Assembly: GCF_014145675.1 (NCBI RefSeq)
Contig: NZ_JACGZW010000022.1
Span: 37,641-101,640, forward strand
Direction: 5' to 3'
From: Amycolatopsis dendrobii
Lineage (GTDB): Bacteria > Actinomycetota > Actinomycetes > Mycobacteriales > Pseudonocardiaceae
Length of the DNA: 64,000 nt
The position numbers and the translations under genes are program-made. Shown in pieces: positions 8,156 through 15,053 of the stretch. Positions within the stretch are counted from its first letter, which is position 1. The number at the start of each line of letters is the position of its first letter. A model generated the notes under the pieces. The model did no database searches. It was given only the letters and a program-made list of their open reading frames with translations, and was not told the DNA's origin.

Positions 8156-8199
8156 TCGTGAGTGGCAAACCCGGTTAGAACCGGCATAAACACTCACGA
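8156..8199. repeat. Imperfect hairpin of the GTGAGTG...CCGGTT family
   Basis: Two 21-base arms around a 2-base loop. The outer 9 bases (TCGTGAGTG) and inner 6 bases (CCGGTT) pair, while the middle 6 bases do not. The right arm (8179-8199) equals the right arm of the perfect palindrome at 34184-34229. It sits after the DUF445 stop and may act as a terminator or attenuator before the patatin gene. Confidence 0.75.
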
Positions 8200-8245
8200 G
8201 GTTGGGCCTTGTGGAGGAGCGGGCTGGGCCGGGAGACTGACCCTC

Positions 8246-11200
8246 ATGGGTGAGACGGCGGTGCCGTGGCCGCAGGAAATCCGGATCGCGATGGCCATGG
8301 TGGGGGGATCCAGCCTGGCAGTGTGGATGGGGGGAGTCGCTACCGAGACGTCGGCGTTGCTGCACGCTTCGCGCACGCCGGACGAAAGTAACGGCTACCG
8401 GAAACTGCTCGACCTTTTGCACGCTTCGGTGCGCCTGGACGTGCTCACCGGAACGAGCGCGGGCGGCATCAACGCCGCGTGTCTCGGGCTGGCGGAGGCG
8501 TACCGGTCGACGCCCGCGATCTTGCGCGACACCTGGTTCTCCGCCGGGTCGCTGGAGAATCTGATCCGCGACCCCGGCGAGACGCGGCCGCGTTCGGTGC
8601 TGAACGGAGACAAGGTGCTGCTGGGCGGACTCGTCCAGGCGATGCACGACATCACCGGGTCCGGCGTCGTGCCCACTGAGCCGCCGGATGTGACCGTGCT
8701 GCTCACCGGCACCATGCTCGACGGCGAGACCACGCAGTACGACGACGCGCTCGGAAACCGGGTGCGGGACACCGAACATCGCATGCTGTTCCGCTTCGAC
8801 GGTCCATTGTGGAATAACCAGGTGCACGGCCCGCTCGCGCTCGCCGCCCGGTCGAGCGCGTCCTTCCCCGGTGCCTTCGAACTGTCGCGCATGCCGATCG
8901 GCCCCGAGGCGGCGGACCGGCTGCATCCGGACATGACCGATTACACCGAGCTGGTGCGTTCGCATTGGCTCGCCGACGGCGGCGTGCTGGTGAACAAGCC
9001 CTTGCGACCGGCGTTGCGAGAGATTTTCGAACGCTCTTCGTCGACGGATGTGCGACGGCTGCTGCTGTACGTCGTCCCGACGGTCGACGGCGAAGCCAAG
9101 CCGATGACCTGCGATCCGGCGGATCCCCCGATGCTCGGCACCGCGTTGGCGAAGGTCGCCTCCACGATCATGAGCCAGACCATCAGCGTCGAGCTGGAGG
9201 AATTGAGCAAGCACAACTCCGCCGTCACGCGCACCAGGGACACCCGGGTCGCGCTCGCGTCGCTCGGCCTGCGCGGCGGGCAGCTGGTGGACGACCGGGT
9301 GCACCGGGCGTACCTCGACCGCCGGGTCGCGCTCGACGCGGCCGAGCTGGTTCGCGCGGTCACCCGCCGCTACGAACTGTCCGATGAGGACAGTAAGTGG
9401 GCGGCCGGGAATTCGGCGCTGCTGCAGGACATCGCTGCCGACGGATTGCGCCGCGGGATCCCGGCCGCGTTGCCCGGCGAATCGGTCCCGGTCGGCGAAA
9501 TGGTCCGCTACCGCACTTCAACGCTGGAAGACGCGGTCGCCACCGGCATCCAGCTGATCAACGCGGGCTTCCGGATGGGCCCGGATCTCGACCAGGCGAC
9601 CCAGCTCAACGAGGCCCGCGCGAAGATGCACGCCGCCCGGCGGAGCGCGGCTCGCGACGTGCGGTTGCCCGCGTGGGTGGCCCGGCACGAACCGCCGCCG
9701 CCAGGCACCTCGATGCCGGACTGGATCGGCCAGCTCGCCGCCGAATGGGCGGATCTCGGGGCGTCGGACGCCGTCGGCGAGGCGTGGCCGGAGCTGACCG
9801 GCGCGCTGCGGTCGGCCGCTCCGGTGCTGCAAGCGTTGTCGGGCAAGGAAAACCAGTGGTCCGCGGACGCCGCCGACACGGTGACGACGCTGCTGGACTG
9901 GTTCGGCCTTGACAACGCGGACGTCGCGGACGGATTCGTGATGGCGCGATTCCTGTTGCTGCACATGGCAACGCGGGGGCTGCTGGCCGAAGCGCCGGCG
10001 GTGGACCAGCGCGTCGACCTGGTGCAGATGAGCGCGGACAGCCGGACCCTGCTCGACCTGGCGCGCCCCCGCGGCCGGGACAAGCTGACCGGTACGCAGG
10101 CGAGCAACTTCGGCGGCTTCTACAAAGCGTCGTGGCGCGCGAACGACTGGATGTGGGGCCGGATCGACGGCGCGGGCTGGCTGATGCAGTGCCTGCTCGA
10201 CCCGAAACGCCTGCGGGTGCTGCGCGACATCGTGGGCCCTGAGGAATTCCGGGAGCAGGTAAGGGCGACGTTTCGCGAGATCGGCTGGGAGCCGCCTTCG
10301 CCCGCGGACAACGGGATGCCCTCGGACCTGCCCGGGCTGCTCGCCCAGCTGGGCGACGAACTGGCTTTCCTCGGCCTGGACGCGAATCTGTCGCCGGTCG
10401 ACTTCGGCAAGGACATCCCGACCAGTCTTCCGGTGACGTCGATGGTGCTGGCCAAGTCGCGGCAGCTGACGATCGCGCGGGAGGAATTGCCAGTGCTCGC
10501 GCAGCAGGCCGAGCATGATGCGAAGGAGGGCAACGGAAAAGCGTCGGAGAGTTTCCGGAAGCTGATGGTTTCCCGGCCGCTCGAACAAGAATCCCGGAAA
10601 GCCGCCGCCCCGCCGGAAAATTCCGGTCAGCAGGACGCGGCTCAGCGCGCTTTCCAAGCCTGCCAAGTCTCCGCTGAACGCTTCGAAGGCGAACTCGGCA
10701 GTACACTGCTCACCAAAACGATTGTCAAAGCCGGAGCCGCCGGGCTCAACGCCGCGTCCACGGCCACCCGGGTCCCGAAAACCCTCCAGCCGCTGGCGAA
10801 ATTCGCGCAGCTCAGCAGCCGCAGTTCGTGGTGGGTCACCCAAGGCGCGACGCGGCTGGGCCGCCCCTGGAACCTGCTAGCCGCCGCCATCACCGCGATC
10901 GCCGGGTTCGTGCTCAGCGGCGAAGGCGGGTCCGTCCTGCAATGGCTCGGCCTGCCGGTGGCGGGCGGCGCACTCGTGTTCCTCGTGGTGAGCCTGCTGA
11001 CCTTGAGGCGCACGTGGCGAATGGTGCTCACCGTGCTGGGTGTGCTGGTGATAGCCGCGTTGCTGTTCGCGGCCTTCCTGCCGCCCCTCGCGCAGCCGTT
11101 GTTCGGCTGGCTCGGCACCGTTGTGGACGGTTGGCGGCGCGGCCAGGCTCCGCTGTGGTGGCTCGCCGTCGTCGCGCTGCTCCTGCTGCCCGCGGTCTGG

Positions 11201-11269
11201 ACGCCGCTGTCCGGGCTCGGGCGGCGCGGACGGAAGCGGCGACGGTCGCGTGCGGACAGTCGACGCTGA
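8246..11269 (+). CDS. Large patatin-like phospholipase with DUF3376-type region and membrane tail
   Basis: A 1007-residue protein. The N-terminal patatin domain has the glycine-rich oxyanion loop (MVGGSSLAVWMGG, residues about 18-30), the nucleophile elbow GTSAGG with Ser71, and the Asp of the catalytic dyad in LADGG at residue 244. Patatins are lipid acyl hydrolases. A long middle part fits the actinobacterial patatin/DUF3376 architecture. The C-terminal 150 residues contain three to four transmembrane helices (about 865-1000) and end in a basic cluster. ATG 8246 was preferred over the frame start at 8162, which would translate the upstream hairpin. Known family members include phage-defence effectors (CapV-type), but this architecture is not one of those. 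Confidence 0.88.
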   Translation: MGETAVPWPQEIRIAMAMVGGSSLAVWMGGVATETSALLHASRTPDESNGYRKLLDLLHASVRLDVLTGTSAGGINAACLGLAEAYRSTPAILRDTWFSAGSLENLIRDPGETRPRSVLNGDKVLLGGLVQAMHDITGSGVVPTEPPDVTVLLTGTMLDGETTQYDDALGNRVRDTEHRMLFRFDGPLWNNQVHGPLALAARSSASFPGAFELSRMPIGPEAADRLHPDMTDYTELVRSHWLADGGVLVNKPLRPALREIFERSSSTDVRRLLLYVVPTVDGEAKPMTCDPADPPMLGTALAKVASTIMSQTISVELEELSKHNSAVTRTRDTRVALASLGLRGGQLVDDRVHRAYLDRRVALDAAELVRAVTRRYELSDEDSKWAAGNSALLQDIAADGLRRGIPAALPGESVPVGEMVRYRTSTLEDAVATGIQLINAGFRMGPDLDQATQLNEARAKMHAARRSAARDVRLPAWVARHEPPPPGTSMPDWIGQLAAEWADLGASDAVGEAWPELTGALRSAAPVLQALSGKENQWSADAADTVTTLLDWFGLDNADVADGFVMARFLLLHMATRGLLAEAPAVDQRVDLVQMSADSRTLLDLARPRGRDKLTGTQASNFGGFYKASWRANDWMWGRIDGAGWLMQCLLDPKRLRVLRDIVGPEEFREQVRATFREIGWEPPSPADNGMPSDLPGLLAQLGDELAFLGLDANLSPVDFGKDIPTSLPVTSMVLAKSRQLTIAREELPVLAQQAEHDAKEGNGKASESFRKLMVSRPLEQESRKAAAPPENSGQQDAAQRAFQACQVSAERFEGELGSTLLTKTIVKAGAAGLNAASTATRVPKTLQPLAKFAQLSSRSSWWVTQGATRLGRPWNLLAAAITAIAGFVLSGEGGSVLQWLGLPVAGGALVFLVVSLLTLRRTWRMVLTVLGVLVIAALLFAAFLPPLAQPLFGWLGTVVDGWRRGQAPLWWLAVVALLLLPAVWTPLSGLGRRGRKRRRSRADSRR

Positions 11270-11512
11270 ACCCCAGGTAGAACCCCATTTTTCGGCGCTG
11301 GAGTTGCGGTAGCGCCCCGGAAGGCCCATGGTCTGGGGTCACAGGTCGCATACCGATGGTGTGCGGCCCAGGCGCACGCATGCCCAGAACTTCGCCTCGT
11401 TAAACATGTTTGTGGTCCTCCTCACCGGGGTATCCCTGTCGTCCCTGGTGAGGGCGGTGGACGTGGCATGGATCGCTGGCGGCGCGAAAATTCTCTGTTA
11501 CGTTTCCAAAGT
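11270..11512. promoter_or_regulatory. ectA upstream region
   Basis: A 243-base gap before ectA. It contains a perfect palindrome AAACATGTTT (11402-11411) in an AT-rich island and a looser inverted pair CCTCACC/GGTGAGG (11420-11426, 11447-11453). These are the best candidates for osmotic-stress control sites. No sure -35/-10 pair was found. Confidence 0.3.
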
Positions 11513-12007
11513 ATGTCCGGAAAGCACTTGATCGAATCCCCGACCAAGGCCGATGGTGCCGCTCTCTGGCGAATCGCACGCGATTCGCAGAAGCTTGATC
11601 TCAACTCGCCGTATGCGTACCTGTTGTGGTGCAAGGATTTCGCGGAGACCTCGGTCGTCGCCCGCGTCGACGGTGAGCCAGTCGGATTCGTGATCGCTTA
11701 CCGAAGGCCGTCCGCACCGGACGTCGCGCTCGTGTGGCAGGTCGCCGTCGACGCGTCGCAACGCGGAAAAGGCCTGGCCGGGCAGTTGCTGGACAGCCTG
11801 TACACGCGTCTGGTCGGCGAGGGCGTGCGGTACCTGGAAACCACGATCACTCCGGACAACGCGGCGTCGATCCGCCTCTTCGAGTCGTTCGCGAAGCGCT
11901 GGGACGCGGATCTGGAACACCGCCGGTTGTTCGAGGTCGCTGATTTTCCGCAGGGGGAGGCGCACGAACCCGAGGATCTTTACCGCATCGGGCCGTTGCG
12001 CCGCTAA
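11513..12007 (+). CDS. ectA: L-2,4-diaminobutyrate N-gamma-acetyltransferase
   Basis: Catalyses the second ectoine step, acetyl-CoA plus diaminobutyrate to N-gamma-acetyl-diaminobutyrate, in the cytoplasm. The 164-residue GNAT protein shows the EctA signature LDLNSPYAYLLWCKDFAET near residue 28, the acetyl-CoA loop QRGKGLAGQLL, and TTITPDNAASIRLFESFA. The ATG at 11513 gives the family N-terminus (LIESPTKADGAALWRIARDS). A frame start at 11468 adds an atypical Arg-rich stretch and was rejected. No clear Shine-Dalgarno precedes 11513. It is the first gene of ectABCD. Confidence 0.95.
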   Translation: MSGKHLIESPTKADGAALWRIARDSQKLDLNSPYAYLLWCKDFAETSVVARVDGEPVGFVIAYRRPSAPDVALVWQVAVDASQRGKGLAGQLLDSLYTRLVGEGVRYLETTITPDNAASIRLFESFAKRWDADLEHRRLFEVADFPQGEAHEPEDLYRIGPLRR

Positions 12008-12048
12008 TAACCCGTCAATTTCGCCGAGTAGGAGCGAAAGAAATCGTT

Positions 12049-13299
12049 ATGAGCATCTTCGAAGAGCTCGAATCAGAAGTCCGCAGCTACAGCCGGGGGT
12101 GGCCGGTCGTCTTCGACCGGGCGCAGGGCAGCAGGCTCTACAGCGAGGACGGCAAGGCCTACCTCGACTTCTTCGCCGGTGCCGGCGCGCTGAACTACGG
12201 GCACAACAACCCGCACCTGAAGAAGGCGCTGATCGATTACATCCAGCGCGACGGCGTCACGCACGCGCTCGACATGTACACCGTCGCGAAGCGGGACTTC
12301 CTGGAGACCTTCCGGGAGAAGATCCTCGCGCCGCGCGAGCTGGACTACAAGATCGTCTTCCCCGGGCCCGGCGGCGCGAACGCCGTGGAGGCCGCGCTGA
12401 AGCTGGCGCGCAAGGTGACCGGCAAGGAATCGGTCATCAACTTCACCAACGCGTTCCACGGCATGACGCTCGGCGCGCTGTCGGTCACCGGCAACTCGAT
12501 GAAGCGCGGTGCCGCGGGCATCCCGCTGGTGCACGCGACGCCGATGCCGTACGACAAGTACTTCGACGGCGCGATGCCGGACTTCATGTACTTCGAGAAG
12601 CTGCTCGAAGACTCCGGCAGCGGCCTGAACGAGCCCGCCGCGGTGATCGTGGAGGGCGTGCAGGGCGAGGGCGGCATCAACGCCGCGCGCCTGGAATGGC
12701 TCAAGGGCCTCGACGACCTGTGCAAGCGGCACGGCATCCTGCTCATCCTCGACGACGTGCAGATGGGCTGCGGCCGCACCGGCCCGTTCTTCAGCTTCGA
12801 GGACGCCGGCATCTCGCCGGACATCGTGTGCCTGTCGAAGTCGATCGGCGGCTACGGCCTCCCGATGGCGCTCACGCTGATCAAGCCGGAGTTGGACGTC
12901 TGGGAGCCGGGCGAGCACAACGGCACCTTCCGCGGCATCAGCCCGGCGTTCGTCACCGCGACCGAGGCGCTGCGCGTCTACTGGAGCGACGACGAGCTGG
13001 AGAAGTCGACCAAGGCCAAGGGCGAGCGCATCGCGAGCACCTTCAAGGACCTGGTGGAGAGCTACCCGGAGGCGAACCTCGTCGCGAAGGGCCGCGGTCT
13101 GGCGCGCGGTCTCGAATTCGGCAGCGGCGAGCTGGCGGGCGCGGTCTGCAAGGCCGCCTTCGAACGCGGCCTGCTGATGGAGACCTCCGGTCCGGACGGC
13201 GAAGTGATGAAACTGCTGCCGCCGCTTACCCTCACCGACGAGGAACTGAGCGAGGGTCTCGCGATCATCACCGAGTCCGTCGCCGCCGTCCTCAAGTAA
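12049..13299 (+). CDS. ectB: Diaminobutyrate-2-oxoglutarate transaminase
   Basis: A 416-residue class III PLP aminotransferase making L-2,4-diaminobutyrate from aspartate semialdehyde, with glutamate as amino donor: the first committed ectoine step. Seen are FPGPGGANAVEAALKLARK, NFTNAFHGMTLGALSVTGN, the PLP-ring Asp in LILDDVQMGCGRTG, and the Schiff-base Lys in SKSIGGYGLPM. Length is as expected for EctB. It begins 41 bases after ectA. Confidence 0.97.
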   Translation: MSIFEELESEVRSYSRGWPVVFDRAQGSRLYSEDGKAYLDFFAGAGALNYGHNNPHLKKALIDYIQRDGVTHALDMYTVAKRDFLETFREKILAPRELDYKIVFPGPGGANAVEAALKLARKVTGKESVINFTNAFHGMTLGALSVTGNSMKRGAAGIPLVHATPMPYDKYFDGAMPDFMYFEKLLEDSGSGLNEPAAVIVEGVQGEGGINAARLEWLKGLDDLCKRHGILLILDDVQMGCGRTGPFFSFEDAGISPDIVCLSKSIGGYGLPMALTLIKPELDVWEPGEHNGTFRGISPAFVTATEALRVYWSDDELEKSTKAKGERIASTFKDLVESYPEANLVAKGRGLARGLEFGSGELAGAVCKAAFERGLLMETSGPDGEVMKLLPPLTLTDEELSEGLAIITESVAAVLK

Positions 13300-13330
13300 C
13301 CACCCCGAAGAACAAGAAGGAGCTCTTCAC

Positions 13331-13723
13331 TTGCTGGTCCGCACGCTCGACGAGATCACCGACACCGACGCTGACATCAAGACCCCGAACTGGCGCAGCA
13401 AGCGCATCATCCTCGCGAAGGAGGGCGTCGGCTTCTCGGTGCACGAGACGACGCTGTACGCGGGCACGGTGAACGACTTCTGGTACGCCAACCACATCGA
13501 GGCCGTTTTCATCACCTCCGGCGAGGGCGAGATCGAAGACCTCGCCACCGGTGAGGTGCACCAGCTCAAGCCGGGCACGCTGTACCTGCTGAACGACCAC
13601 GACAAGCACCAGGTCCGCCCGAAGACCGAGATCAAGTGCGTGTGCGTGTTCAACCCGCCGGTCACCGGCCGCGAGGTGCACGACGAGAACGGGGTCTACC
13701 CGCTCGTCACCGAAGACTCCTGA
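13331..13723 (+). CDS. ectC: L-ectoine synthase
   Basis: A 130-residue cupin that cyclises N-gamma-acetyl-diaminobutyrate to ectoine. The N-terminus LVRTLDEITDTD and the cupin strands (GEIEDLATGEVHQLKPGTLYLL, NDHDKHQVRPKTE) are typical EctC. The start is TTG at 13331: AAGGAG lies 9 bases before it, and no ATG/GTG gives the conserved N-terminus. It is the third gene of the operon, 31 bases after ectB. Confidence 0.96.
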   Translation: MLVRTLDEITDTDADIKTPNWRSKRIILAKEGVGFSVHETTLYAGTVNDFWYANHIEAVFITSGEGEIEDLATGEVHQLKPGTLYLLNDHDKHQVRPKTEIKCVCVFNPPVTGREVHDENGVYPLVTEDS

Positions 13724-13789
13724 CACTGCGTCGCTCCCACCACCACCCCGAGAAAGAAGAAACGCCAGAAGAACTGGAGGCGAGCCACT

Positions 13790-14692
13790 GTGACGATCAT
13801 GGACACCCGGGTCGAAGACGGTTACCCGACCCGGATCACCGGTACGCCGGAGCACCTTCCGCGCGTGCACCCCACGGTGTGGGGTACCGAGGCTGACGGC
13901 CCGATCGACGCCGCGACCCTGGCGAACCACGACGCCAAGGGCTACACGGTCGTCGAGGGGCTGCTCTCGCCCGGTGAGGTCCAGACGTACTGGCAGGAGG
14001 TCGTCCGGCTGTCGTCGGACGAGAAGCTGCGCGACGACGAACGCGTGATCACCGAGGCGCGGACCGGCGAGGTCCGGTCGATCTTCGACGTGCACGAGAT
14101 CTCCGGCCTGATCGCCGAGCTGGTACGCGATCCCCGGGTGCTCGACCGGGCGCGGCAGATCCTCGGCTCCGAGGTCTACATCCACCAGAGCCGGATCAAC
14201 TACATGCCGGGCTTCAAGGGCACCGGCTTCTACTGGCATTCCGATTTCGAGACCTGGCACGCGGAGGACGGCATGCCGTCGCCGCGGGCGGTGAGCTGCT
14301 CGATCGCGCTCACCGACAACTACCCGTACAACGGCGGGCTCATGGTCATGCCGGGTTCGCAGCGCACGTTCGTGCAGTGCGTTGGCGAGACCCCGGACGC
14401 CAACTACAAGAGCTCGCTCAAGGACCAGCGGGTGGGGGTGCCGACCAACGACGACATCACCAAGCTCGCCGCGGACTGCGGCATCGAGCAGTTCACCGGT
14501 TCGGCGGGCTCGGCGCTGTGGTTCGACTCGAACATCATGCACGGATCGTCGAACAACATCACGCCGTATCCGCGCTCGAACATCTTCCTGGTGTTCAACA
14601 GCGTGGAGAACGCGTTGCAGGAGCCGTTCGCCGCGAGCGCGCCGCGGCCGTCGTTCATCGCGGGCCGCAACTCGGCTCCGATCACGCGGTGA
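13790..14692 (+). CDS. ectD: Ectoine 5-hydroxylase
   Basis: A 300-residue Fe(II)/2-oxoglutarate dioxygenase that converts ectoine to 5-hydroxyectoine. The EctD signature FYWHSDFETWHAEDGMPSPR (about residues 145-164) carries the iron-binding His and Asp. The distal iron His is in IMHGSSNN and the 2-oxoglutarate Arg follows in YPRSN. It starts at GTG 13790 with GGAGG 9 bases upstream. Its presence in the operon means hydroxyectoine is likely the final compatible solute. No specialised aspartokinase (ask_ect) adjoins. Confidence 0.97.
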   Translation: MTIMDTRVEDGYPTRITGTPEHLPRVHPTVWGTEADGPIDAATLANHDAKGYTVVEGLLSPGEVQTYWQEVVRLSSDEKLRDDERVITEARTGEVRSIFDVHEISGLIAELVRDPRVLDRARQILGSEVYIHQSRINYMPGFKGTGFYWHSDFETWHAEDGMPSPRAVSCSIALTDNYPYNGGLMVMPGSQRTFVQCVGETPDANYKSSLKDQRVGVPTNDDITKLAADCGIEQFTGSAGSALWFDSNIMHGSSNNITPYPRSNIFLVFNSVENALQEPFAASAPRPSFIAGRNSAPITR

Positions 14693-14898
14693 CCAGCGTT
14701 ACCTTCGCCTATCGGCGGGTCGCTCGTAACGAAGAATGTGCGCCCTGTTACGTTGTCGCCACCTCGCAGCTCGTCTGCGCAGGCATGGTTGTCCGCGGCG
14801 GTCCGGGTTCTTGCTCGGGGTGAGCCCCCCGAACCGCGGGCGGACGGCCGCGATGCACGGGTGGACCGCGCCCCCTGGCGGCCCGGCCGACGATCATT

Positions 14899-14949
14899 GA
14901 GTCCGGCCCCGCACCATCAGATCGGGACTGATGGTGCGGGGCCGGACTC
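14899..14949. terminator. 22-bp perfect hairpin after ectD
   Basis: GAGTCCGGCCCCGCACCATCAG and its exact reverse complement flank a 7-base loop. It lies 206 bases after ectD and 104 bases before the AfsR-like gene. There is no U-tract, as is common for GC-rich actinobacterial terminators. The rest of 14693-15053 shows no gene. Confidence 0.7.
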
Positions 14950-15053
14950 GTCTGTTCAGGGGCGAAATTCACGAAAGAGCGGTTTCTGCGGGCTGCCGCT
15001 GACGGTAAGTTGACCTGTCTGGCTGGGGGTGAGCCTGGGAGGTGCGCGCGAGC

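Noticed and set aside
7277..9304. 675-codon minus-strand frame over DUF445 and patatin genes
   Set aside because: Antisense to two genes with clear motifs on the plus strand; His/Arg/Gln-rich shadow.
11468..11512. Longer ectA start at ATG 11468
   Set aside because: The added residues are Arg-rich and unlike EctA N-termini; ATG 11513 places the conserved region correctly.
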